64,000 nt of DNA from Brasenia schreberi (Eukaryota > Streptophyta > Magnoliopsida > Nymphaeales > Cabombaceae). Below, one piece after another: positions 43,849-57,334 of the stretch. The notes under the pieces were generated by a model. That model saw only the letters and a program-made list of their open reading frames with translations. It was not told the DNA's origin and ran no database searches. A program made the translations under genes and the position numbers. Every line of letters begins with the position of its first letter. Position 1 is the first letter of the stretch. The stretch lies in the NCBI GenBank assembly GCA_036023115.1, contig JAYKKT010000040.1, positions 2,849,501 to 2,913,500 of the forward strand. The letters run 5' to 3'.

Positions 43849-46800
43849 CTGGAAAGAGAAACTACAGTTACCAAGTGTACATCTTCGTGCTGAAAAATAA
43901 CAGTAAGCACAACCTGGAAAAGTTTTTATATGCATTCAGATGCTCAACTGCAGATATATTTGTTGAATAACGTGTGCACACACACACACATATCATGAGA
44001 TTAATTTAAATGCAGAACGCTTTGCTAACTGAATATAGGACACGGCAGTGCTACTTCCTAAACCAAGATCAAATTGCTTGCCAGTAATTGTGATACTTAC
44101 TTTGTAAAGCCCAACCTCAGAAGATGGCCTACAGTAGGCTCTAAGTTCTTCTCAACGCTAAGGGTGAGCAACTGAGGATGGCGAGCCACAAGCCTTCAAA
44201 AACAAGGTTAGTTACGATGGGAAACGAAATACATAGATCAGAGGTCAAGTACAAAACACCACAATTCAGAACTTCATCGGATGGTTACTCTCTTGATTTA
44301 TTCGATAGGCAAGACAAAGTATCAAACCCAAATACTTAAGCTATAAGAACCATAAATAAAACAGTTGAGGCACATTTTCTTTGCTCATTAATCAGAATCT
44401 GATGAGAGGATTCCTATGAGAGTTCATCTCCTATTAAACAAACATGAGAGATCAACAATCACGTGAAACCATGTGTGACGCCTATTTTCATTGTTCAATG
44501 TGAATTGAATCTAACATGTGATAACTGATTTTAGATGGGGGACTATCAATTAATACTTACCGGGATGAGAGTCCATGGACCCAGTTCACATGTAAGATAA
44601 AGCAACCATGCCCCAAATTGATTTGCAAAAGGAAAATTTCAGAGATGTAGCTATTTACAGAATCCAAGATGCGGGAAACAATTGCCAATGGCATAGCTCA
44701 CCTGCCTATTCGAATGGGTTCAATACCAAGATCCTTTAGAAACTTGATGTTGGGCAGCAACTTTGATTCCACGTTGTAAGCTAAAACCATTGGCTTGAGT
44801 CTCAAAAGCTACAATACATCAAAGTGAAGCAAAAGCATATAGTTACTCCAAACCTGCAGAGAGCTGAGCCACATTCAGTCACATTCCATGACAAAGATGC
44901 ATGCACACACACATCATATAGTCACATTCCATGCCTATCCATGGCAGTTAACAAATTTCACCAGACCTATAGGGACTAGCTGAAAATTATGACTCTCCCA
45001 ATAAGTAACAGGGTCTTAGCGATTTGATATACTGATTATTGTCATCATGTTTTTTCAAGGGATTGTCATAGTAAACGGTCATTTAAAAATGACCAGCAGT
45101 AAACAATCTATTTTTCTTACACCAGAATTGCCATAACAATGACAACTAGCACATCAAACCACCACTTGGTATAACCGTGTAAATTTTTGGTGATCTCACT
45201 AATCTTCTACTGTCAGTGGAGGCATACACAAGCACACTCACACACAAGCACACAAATTATATCACTAAGAAACCTTTCAAAGTAGCACACACATACTCGC
45301 ATACACAGAGTAAATCACTAACAAACCTTTCGAAGTAGGGAGCCTCTGATGCCAATGCTTTCCAAGAATTTCACTGTAGGAAGTATCTTTTCATCAACGT
45401 TTAGGCTAAGGAGTTGTGGAGCATTGTATATGACCTGAAACCCAAGCAACTTAATCACTGGAGATGATGCATTCTGTCTCACTAATGGATGATTGTGTCT
45501 CAGCAAGTTCCAACACAAAATAATCCATGAAAATTAGCCTGTAAAAGAGGGGTAAAGGCAAAGAAAATTTCAAAAAAGAGATATCCTTCACAATAAGATG
45601 TGATTTAAGATCATGCAACTTTGATGTAGTTAATTTCATGCAAAGAAAACAATAATATGATGCATAAGATAACTTACTCGACCGAGATCTGCCTCCTCCA
45701 GACCCAGATCCATTAGAAATTGCAACTTCAGTCTAAAGTTCATCCTACTTTTCAATAGGAGTGGATACTTCCTGAAAAGTTTCCCCATGACACTGGACTT
45801 CAACCCAACACTTTCTAACTGGGAAACGGTTGCTTTAAAATCCTGTCCACTGAGAAAGATCAGAACCAATTGCACATACAAGATGAACATATGCAAAAGG
45901 AATGCAATTCATTTGGCAAGACAATCAGAAACCTTGCTCTTCTCAGTCACACTTACATTCACACTATAAAGTGCAACCACACTATCCGGTTCCAAATAAA
46001 ACCATGAAATCGTTAAAATTACAATTCCATCAGTGACATGTATGACTAAACCAAGTTGGGAACGTGAAGTGTGATAAAGGTGTGAAAAGCATCATAATTA
46101 GTAGTGAAAGGCTGAAAGCCAAAAACAGTAACGAAAGAAAAGGAGCATTGAAAATAAAAAAGAAGACAAAAAGAATCAAAGTCCACTTGTTGAAGGCTAT
46201 TAAGGGAAGTCATCGTGTCATGTAACGAGAGTCAAGTCGTGTAAAACAATGTCCTGTCTCATGTCATTTTGTTATTTTGACTCCTATGTTATTTTAGAAA
46301 TAGTTAATTCTTAGTAGGGGTAGATTAAGAAATTAAGTTAGATAGGGTATTAATAGGTGATTAGGGTTAGATAGAGTAAGATAAGAGAAGAAGGGGACGG
46401 CTGCATAGGAGAAGCCGATTTTGGGCATGATGCAGATTGGAGGAATGCCTCCAATCTGCCGTATAATGTAAGTTCATTTTATGTTGAATAAGACTAAGTT
46501 TATTCTCAAGATGGTATCAGATGTCAGGCGTTTTTCTTTGGGATTTCCGAGCTTGTGAACCCTAGCCCTCAAATTTTGCAGTTGACATCGCATCCCCTTG
46601 TTTGTCCTCTCTTCACACGGATTTTTTTGTTGTGGACTGCTCCTGTATCCTGCGCCACCAACATCTTGTCAGGCGTTTTTGTCCTTCTCCACGTCTTCAA
46701 ACATTGTTCTTCCACCCATATCTGCAGATATTGTTAGGGATGAGAGCACTCAGTTTACTTTAGCCCAGGACAGTGGTCACATTCAGATTGTTGTTGCTTC

Positions 46801-49800
46801 CGCAAAGAAGAAAGTTATTTGATAAAGAAGATATAAGAAATGTTATGCGCATGATCAGGCTCTCACCCCTTTGTGGACAAGCCATGATTGTATATCTACA
46901 TCGGCTGCCATAGTGTGCTCATGTTGTGACGACTGATTCCTTATCCAGTCCAGCCTTGGCCCACTCATCATTGCTGATTTTTTTCCCTTCCCCTTTAATC
47001 CTCCATGGTTGAAAAGGGTAAAGGCATTGACCTTTCCTCTCATACAGGCGAACACTCTGGTTTCTTTGAAAAAACGGACCATATTCAGATTACCACGACT
47101 AAACTGAATGGACGTAATTACATGGAATGGGCACGCTCTGTGGAACTTGCTATTGTAGCAAGGGGGAGATGGGAACATTTAATGGTTCAATCCTCCATTT
47201 CGGCGCCACATGACAGTCTTTATTCCACATAGAAAAGAAAAGATGCCTTAATCTCATCGTGGTTGCTCCAGTCAATGATTCCATCCATTGCTAAAACTTT
47301 TATGTTTTTAGACTCTGCCCATGCCATTTGGTGTGCCGTCGCTGAGGCTTATTCCCGGAAGAAGAATATTGCCAAAGAATATGAGATTCTGGAGCGAATC
47401 AGAAAGTGCAAACAAGCCAATCGCTCTATCAATACATACTATGCCGATCTCCGAGGTCTTTGGGATGAACTGCTCTACTATACGAATATCCAGTGTTCTA
47501 CTTGTTATAATGAACGATAGGCTGCGATTGAAAAGAAGAAAGTATTTGATTTATTATGGGGTGTGAATCCAGAATTTGAATCAATCAAACTGAATATCTT
47601 AGGCAGAGACGAACTTCCGTCTTTGGGCACTATTTACTCATTATTAATCATAGAAGAAGACCGCAGGAATCTTGAGAAGGATCAGATTCTTACTCCAGAT
47701 CAGCATGCACTTCAGGTTAGAGAAGACAGTTCACATTTTCGTGGCAGAGGGGGACTCCAGAGTCGTGGCCGTGGTCGATTTAATTCAGAAGACAGAAATA
47801 AATTTGTCTGCTCCCATTGTGGAAAATCGCGTCATACCAGAGATCATTGTTGGGAATTACATGATAAACCCGATTACTATAAACATCGCAATCCCTCAGT
47901 CCACTCTGCAGAATATTCCACTCCCAGCACTGATGGCATTCAGGAGATTTTCAAACGAATAGAAGGTCTTGAACAGAGATTCTCTGAAAAACCCTTTGCT
48001 CCCCCCAACCACGCTACAATAGCTCAGGCTACACATACTACACATATTGTAACGGGTAATCACTTCTCTCCTTACTCGTCAAAACATTGGATAATTGATT
48101 AAGGGGCTACTGATCATATGGTTGGCGACTCCTCATACTTTTCAACTTATAAGACTCTTACAGATCAGGCATCCATTAAATTGGCAGATGGTTCCTTCAC
48201 TTATATGATTGGACAGGGCAGTGTATCTACATGTCTTTCAGATTTATCATCAGTATATCATGTTCCCAGTTTTCCGCTCAATCTTCTTTCCGTCAGCTCT
48301 TTAACCCATACATTGAATTGTTCGTGTGACTTTTCATCCTACTGGTTGCGTATTACAGGATCTTAAGACGGGAAAAATCTTTGGACATGGTAAATTACAG
48401 AAAGGATTATACATTCTTGAAGACTCCTCTCAGCCTTCCACCTCCTACAGTGTCTCCGCCACACCCGTTCCAGATACAGATCTTCGTCTTTGGCATTATC
48501 GTCTTGGTCATCTCCCAGTGTCCAAAATTCCATATGTTATTCCTCAATTTAGAGTCCAGTCCAATAAATTTTCGTTTGAATCTGAAGTCTGTCAACTTGG
48601 GAAACACCAAAGGGCATCTTATCCTTTAAGTGATTCTCGACGATCTCATCCTTTTGAACTTATTCACTAAGATGTATGGGGTTCCAGTCCAGTAAACTCT
48701 TTGTTTGGTCATAAGTATTTTGTATCCTTCATTGATGATTGTACTCGACTTACCATCATTTACTTAATGAAATCGAAGTCTGAAGTGTATCTATTTTTTT
48801 CATTGTGCATAAATTTATTTATACTCAATTCAATGCCACTGTTAAAATTCTTCGGTCCGATAATGGGGGCGAATACGTTGGGACTCAGTTAGCCAATTAT
48901 CTCCAAGCCCAGGGTATTGTTCATCAGACTACCTATCCTTATACGCCTCAACAGAATGGTCTTGCTGAACGGAAGAATCGTCATATTCTGGAAGTTGCCA
49001 GAACGCTTCTCCTTCAAAGTAATGTTTCCAAATTCTATTGGGGCGACGTTGTCCTTACTGTTGTTTACCTTATAAATCGAATACCCAGTAATACTCTTCA
49101 GGGGAAGAGTCCTATTCATACTCTTAATAAAGCCTCCAAACCATTTCATCTAGTTCCTCGTACATTTGGGTGTACCTGTTTTGTACATATTCCTCTTCCT
49201 AATTGTGATAAAGTTGATGCCAAGTCCGATAAGTGTATTTTTCTGGGCTACTCGACCTCTCAAAAAGGCTATAAATGTTATGATCCATTGCTTCAAAAAC
49301 TATATGTTTCCATAGATTTTACTTTCTTTGAACTTACCCCTTATTATTCTCCTTCACTGGACTCTTCTATGACTCCTACTTGTGTACTTCCACTACTTCC
49401 TAGTGAGGGGGAGTATCCTGAGATAGTTGAGACCCAGAGTGAGAACAAACAGCAATCCAAAGAGGTTCTGACGTACAAGAAAGGACAGCGAAAGATTGTG
49501 TACACTCAAGAAGAACCATGTGCTAAAGAGATTTCTCCTGAATCAGATCCTCCAGTGCGAGTGGTCAGTGACCTTGAGATTCCTATTGTTGTTCGTAAAG
49601 ATAAGCGTGCATGTGCAAGATATCCAATTTCTCATTATGTTTCATATGTCAATACTTCTCAGAGTTATCAAACCTTCATTATGAATGCTGAAAAACAAAA
49701 GATTCCTTCAAAGTTTGAAGAAGCAATCAAGTGTCCCTTATGGAAAGCTGCAATTGAAGAAGAATTGAATGCACTTGTAAAAAACAATACATGAACCATC

Positions 49801-52800
49801 ACACAGTTGTCTTCTATTAGGCATACAGTAGGATGCAAGTGGGTGTTTACTATTAAATATAAAGCAGATGGAACAGTGAAGAGATATAAAGCTAGATTGG
49901 TTGCTAAAGGATACAATCAGTCATATGGCATTGATTATACAGAAACATTTGCACCTGTGGCTAAACTTACATCAATCAGAATACTTCTTAGTATGGCAGC
50001 AAATTTAGGATAGGACCTATGGCAATTGGATTTTAAAAATGCTTTCTTACAGGGAGACTTAAATGAAGAAGTATACATGGAACTACCTCCAGGAATGACC
50101 AGAAATTTATCATCTTCTAATAGAGTATGTAAACTCAACAAAGCAATATATGGGTTGAAACGGTCTCCAAGAGCTTGGTTTGATAAATTTAGCAAAGCAG
50201 TGTGTAGTTTGGGATACTGCAGAAGCCTCAATGATCATACAATATTCTTCAAGAAATGAATAAAAATATCTATCCTCACGGTTTATGTTGATGACATTAT
50301 TGTTACAGGAGATGACCTTGAAGAAATATCAAAGTTGAAAATGAGCCTTTATAAATTATTTGATATTAAGGATCTGGGCAAACTTCACTATTTCTTGAGC
50401 ATAGAAGTTGTTTACTCTGACACAAATGTATCTACTTGACTCAGCGAAAATACCTAATGGATCTCCTTGAAGAAATTCAAATGCTTGAATGTAAACTTAG
50501 TGACATTCCAATGGAGGTAAACCAGAAATTTTTTAAGGGAGACAGTGAAGAGTTCAAAGACATCTATAAATATCAGAAGCTAGTGGGTAAGCTTATATAT
50601 TTAACCATTACTCGACTAGACATTGCGTATGCAGTTGGGATTGTGAGCAGATATATGCATTCACCAACTAAAAATCAAATAGATGCAATATATAGAATTC
50701 TTCGATATCTCAAATCAACTTCAGGAATGGGTTTACTTTATTTGAAATCATCAAATTTGGACATTGAACTTTATTCTGATGCTGACTGGGCAGGTTCTTA
50801 TGATGACAGAAAGTCAACTACTGGCTATGTTACTTTACTTGGGGGTAATATTATATCTTGGAAAAGCAAAAAGCAGACAGTGGTTGCAAGATCTATGGCA
50901 GAAGCTGAATATAGAGCTATAGCACAAGCAATGTGTGAAGGAAAATGGATATCTTCATTGATGACTGAATTGGGTTATTCACTTAACCATCCTATACCTT
51001 TATATTGTGATAGCAGTGCAGCAATTCAGATGGCATCTAATCTAGTATATCATGAAAGGACCAAGCATATAGAAATTGACTGCCACTTCATCAGAGAGAA
51101 GATATCTAATAAAGAATTTCAGATGGAGTATGTTCATTCTATCAAATCGAGGGCTGATTTTTTAACCAAAGCTACTACCAACAAACTATTAAAGGAGACC
51201 TTATCCAAGTTAGGTGTCATCAACATTTTTCACCCAACTTAAGGGAGAGTGTTAAGGGAAGTCATCATGTCATGTAATGAGAGTCAAGTCGTGTAAAAGA
51301 ATGTCATGTCTCATGGCATTTTGTTATTTTGAGTCCTATGTTATTTTAGAAATAGTTAATACTTAGTAGGGGTAGATTAGGAAATTAAGTTAGATAGGGT
51401 ATTAATAGGTGATTAGGGTTAGATAGAGTAAGATAAGAGAAGAGGGGGATGGCTGCATAGGAGAAGCCGATTTTGGGCATGATGCAGATTGGAGGAATGC
51501 CTCCGATCTGCCGTATAATGTAAGTTCATTTTATGTTGAATAAGACTAAGTTTATTCTCAAGATGGTATCAGATGTCAGGTACTTCATCTTGAATACATT
51601 TTGTTAACTCATGAATGACCAATATAAATAAATATGGACTGATCCCTGATGTAACCCAATCTTAACTTCAAAGGAGTATGTCATTCTTTCATGAGTGCTC
51701 ACGCATATTTTTGCACCATCGTACATATCTCTTATAAGATTTATGTATGTCAATGAGAAACATCTCTTTTCGAAGGTTCTCCAAAGAACGTCTCTTGGCA
51801 CCCTATCGTAAGTTTTTTCTACGTGAATAAATATCATCAATAAATGTTCTTTTTTGCTCTAAAATGTACCATAAGACGTCTCAATAATAGATTTATCGGG
51901 CATGAATCCGAATTGGTTCTCTGTTATACTCAATACTTGTTTTAACCTACATTCAATAATTATTTTTCATAATTTCATAGTATACCTCATTAACTTGATA
52001 CCCCAATAATTCGCACAATTATGAATGTCTCCTTTGTTCTTGTATATGGGTATAAGTATATTCGCTCTCTATTCCTCAGTCATCCTTTGGTTTCTCCATA
52101 TTTCATTAAATAGTCTGGTGAGCCAAGTGATTCTTGTCTCTCCTAGGATTTTCCAAACTTCTATAGGAATATTGTTTGGTCCTACAGATTTACCGACCTT
52201 CATATGTTTAAGAACATCTTTGACTTCATTCTTTTGAATACGTCGGTAGAAATTATAGTTTATATACTTTTTTGATTTGGCTAACTCTCCTAAGTTTATA
52301 CTATCATATGTATTTTCATTAAAAATCTTATAGAAATAATTTTTTCATCTATTTTTTATATCACCATTTGCCACTAGAATCATCTCATCCACATCTTTTA
52401 TGCATCTAACAAAAGTAAGATCCTTAGTTTTCTTATATCTAGCCTTAGTTATCCTAAAAATATCTCTTTCACCTTCTTTTGAGTTAAGTTTTTATATAAA
52501 TCCTCCCAAATTTTGACTTTTGCTTCACTAACGATATTTTTTACTTCTTTTTTTGCTTTTTTATAAGTGTCCCAAGTTTCACTAGTATTCTTTGGTATAA
52601 TGCAATTTGTAGTATGTCTTCTTTGTCTTGATTTTATCTTTCACCACTTCACTCCACCACCAAGCTTTTTTTTTTGTGCCGGTACACTTCTCTTAGATTT
52701 GTCTAACACATCTTTTGCCACTTCTCTAATATGTATAGTCATATTGTTCTACATATAAGAAGGTGTACTTACATAATTCCAAGCATCTCCTTGAAAAACT

Positions 52801-55800
52801 TTTTGTTCAAATATATCTTCTTTATGACATTTGATGTTCCACCATCTAGTCTCAATAGCACTATGCACTCTATTCTTCTTTGTCCACTTTTTTACTTAGA
52901 AATCCATTACTAAAAGTCAATGTTGAGTAGTTAAGTTTTCTCCTTGAACTACCTTGCAATCTTTCCAACAAGATCTATCTTTTATCTTATAAACAAAATA
53001 ATTGACAAACCACTATTATAAGTAATTAAATGTTCATCTCATTTTTTAAAAATTGTATTGGCTATAAAAATATCAAAAGCCATAGCAAAATTCAAAATCT
53101 CCCTACCCTCTTCATTTATATCCCCAAAACCATAGTTTTCATGAATACTTTAATATCCTAATGCATCTTTACCGACATGTCCATTTAAGTTTTCTCCTAA
53201 ACAAATATCTCCCTGGTAGAATTCTGTGAATTACTTTCTCACTCCTCCCAAAAAAACTTCTTTATACTATCTTCTAATCCTATTTGGGGTGCATAAGTAC
53301 AAACTATATTCAAAGCCTCTACTCCTCACACTAATTTCACTATCATAATTCGGTCACTATATCGTTGTATGTCTACTACACTATCCTTTAAATCTTTATT
53401 TACAATAATACCAACTCCATTTCGAGCCTTTTTCTTTTCTTAGTACCATAATTTAAAACCTATATTCTCAATCTCCTTTGCATTTTCTCTCACCCACTTT
53501 ATCTCTTATAAAAATAGAATGTGAATCTTTCTTCTAATCATATTATGTACCACTATCACCTCCATTAACTTGACAGTGAATGTTCCAATATTTCAAGTAT
53601 CAATATGAAACTTATTATCTAGGACTAACTTCCTTACCCCCTGTATCTGTCCATACTTAAAATAGAGAGACTCTTGATGTAACTTGTTCACAATGTACGG
53701 GACTAACTTCTTTACCCACATATCTACAATGTGAGAACCCTTTCTTCAATTGACTCACTACATCTGGGTGAAGATGTAGAGGCTCTTGCTTACATTCGAG
53801 GTCTGCAATGTGTCGCTAAGAGGGTACGTCCCAACACAATGCTCATCTTTTATAGAATCCATGGTAGATAGTCCGACAAAGTTTTATGCTGGTTGTCGAA
53901 AGCCTAACGCAATCCTCCTCTTTTATTCAAGCTTGGGGCCAGCCATGCAAGAGTGATCCCTTACATAAAATTAGTTTTTTCATCTATTTCTTATATCATC
54001 ATTTGCCACTAGAATTTTTTCATCCTCGTCTTTGATGCATCTAACATATCTTTAGTTTTCTTATCTCTAGCCCTAGCTATCCTAAAACTATCTCTTTCAC
54101 CCTCTTTTGAGTTAAGTTTTTTATATAAATCCTCCCAAATTTCAGCTTTTGCTTCACTAACGGCCTTTTCACTTCATTCTTTGCTTTTTTATAAGCCTCT
54201 AAAGTTTCACTAGTTTTCTTAGCATAATGTAATTTGTAACATGTCCTCTTTGCCTTGATTTTATTTTGCACTACTTCACTCCACCACCAAGCTTATTTTT
54301 GTGCTAGTATACCTCCCTTAGATACACCTAACACATCTTTTGTCACTTTCCTAATATGTATAGCCATATTGTTCCACATATCACAAGGTGTACAACAATA
54401 ACAATCCCTAAGCCTTTTCCCATACTAGATGAGGTCGGCTACATGGATTCTTTGTTTCCACATATCCCTATCGTGTCATGTTAGCAGTTAACTCACAATA
54501 AGCTAGATCATTCTTTATTGTTTCTTTCCAACACTTCTCCTCTAGCTCTTTTAATACTTTCCAAATTTAGTTTTTCATACCTTCTTACAGGTTTTTCTTT
54601 TGATCTTCTTTCTATATGTCCAAACCATCTTAAACGATATTCTCTCATTTTATCCTCTATTGGTGTCACTCCTAATTTGTTTCTAATAACCTCATTATGT
54701 ATACGGTCTTTTCTTGTATGACCACTCATCCATCTCAACATCTTCATTTATGTCACAGACATCTTTTGTACATGTTGATGATTAACTGCCCAACACTCAG
54801 AACCATAAAACATGGCAGGCCTAATTGCTGCTCTATAATATTTACCTTTTAATTTTAATGGTATCTTCTTATCACAAAGAATACCTGATGCTCCTCTCCA
54901 TTTTAACCAACCAGCATTAATTTTATGTGTAACATCTCCATCAATTCTTCCATCACTTTGAAAAATTGACCCTAGGTATTTAAAACTTTCCTTTTGGGGA
55001 ATGCAATGTGTACCAATTTTAATTTCTATGTCCTCTGAAGTAGCCAAATGATCAAACTTACATTCCATATATTATGTCTTTGTTCTACTAAGTCGGAGGC
55101 CTTTGTTTTCTAATGTTTCTCTCCATAGTTCCAATTTTCTATTAACTTTTTCCTTAGACTCCTCCACTAATACAATGTACACCAAGGTACTTCATCTTGA
55201 ATATGTTTTGTTAACTCATCCATCACCATTATAAATAAGTATGGACTTAAAGTTGATCCTTGATGTAACCCAATATTAACTTCAAAGAAGTCTGTCGTTC
55301 CTTCATGAGTCCTCACACATGTTTTTGCACCATCATACATGTCTCTTATAAGGTTAATATATGACAATGGGATACCTCTTTTTTCCAAAGTTCTCCAAAG
55401 AACCTCCCTCGGTACCTTATCATAAGCTTTCTCTAGATCAATAAATATCATGTGAACGTCTTTCTTTTTTGCTCTAAAATGTTCCATAAGACGTCTCAAA
55501 AGGTGAATCGCTTCAATAGTAGATCTGCCTGACATAAATCCAAATTGGTTCTCTGTTGTACTTGATACTTGTTTTGACCTACGTTTGATAATTCTTTCCC
55601 ATAATTTCATAGTCTGACTCATTAACTTGATACCTCGATAATTCGCACAATTTTGAATGACTCCCTTGTTCTTATATATGGGTATAAGTGTACTTGTTCT
55701 CCATTCCTCGGGCACCTTTTGATTTTTCCATATTTCATTAAATAGTCTTGTGAGCCAAGTGATTCCTATTTCTCCTAGTATTTTCCAAACTTCTATAGGA

Positions 55801-57244
55801 ATATTATCTGGTCCTACCGATTTACCACTCTTCATATGTTTAAGAGCCTCTTTGACTTCATTCTTTTGAATACGTTGGTAGAAATTGTGGCTTATATACT
55901 TTTCTGACTTGGCTAAATCTCCTAAACTAATACTAACATCTTTATTTTCATTAAAAAGATTATAAAAATAGTTTTCCCATCTATTTCTTATATCATCATT
56001 TGCCACTAGAATTTTTTCATCTTCGTCTTTTATGCATCTAACATAATTAAGATCTTTAGTTTTCTTATCTCTAACCCTAGCTATCCTAAAAATATCTCTT
56101 TCACCCTCTTTTGAGTTGAGTTTTTTATATAAGTCATCCCAAATCTTAGCTTTTGCTTCACAAACATATATCTTTTTTCTCGCTTTTGAGGTTCCACCAT
56201 TTGGTCTGAATAGCTTGATGCACTCTTTTTTTTGTCCATTTTTTATTTGTAAATCCATAACTAAAAGTCGATGTTGGGTGGTTAAGCTTTCTCCTTGAAT
56301 TACCTTGCAATCTTTACAACATGCTCTATCTTTTTTTCTACAAATAAAGTAATCAATTTGTGTTTGTGATAAGCCACTCTTATAAGTAATTAAATGATAC
56401 TTCCAAAGGAACCTATCATTCCATATATATATATATATATATGATACTTAAAAAGTATATACTCCCAAACACTAATCATGCAATTGGCATCATCCCAATC
56501 AGACGGTGGTCTTTCATGAGTATATACTTCCAAAGGAACCTATCATTCCATATATATATATACCCTTTGAAGTTAATAGTGGATTACATAAAGAGTCAGC
56601 AAAAAGTCCATACCTATTCACTTTTGATTATAGATGAGTTGACAAATCACAAGTATCTTTGTGTATGTTATTTACAGATTATGTTGTATTGGTAGATGAG
56701 TCAAAAGGAGTTAACAAGCTTGAAAACAAAGGATTTTCAAATTACTAGAATGAAGACAATACACGGGAGTTAAGTTTAGTAATCTCGTTGAAATACATGA
56801 CACAAGTTAAAATTGCTAGGCACTGTATCACTCATAAAGACAATTTTATTTACATATACTGAGTCTTCCAAACCCATGAAAAAATTGATAAAATATACAT
56901 AAAATCAACACGAGTTGGCTAAAATAGAGAGGTGCCTCAAGTGTTTTGTGTGATAAGAAGATACAACTAAAGTTGGGATATCATTGCTAAAAGATAACAT
57001 AAGAGATAGATGGTTTTGACATTGAGAGATACAACCAAAAGAAACTCTAGTAAGAAAGTGCAAGAAACTAGGCAGCGAACGTTTTAAAAGAGGGAGAGAA
57101 ACACCACAAGTCTTAGAAACTATTAAACACCAATATGGCTTTCCTTGAGATAATTACTAATATGACACTAAATGAGGCGTTATGGCATCAAAGAATCCAT
57201 GTAGCCAATCCCACCTAGTGTGGGAAAAGGCTTGGCTGTTTTGG

Positions 57245-57334
<90 letters not shown>

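Noticed and set aside
47005..50257. Active Copia polyprotein
   Set aside because: At least eight stops or frame breaks, including one at the protease active site.
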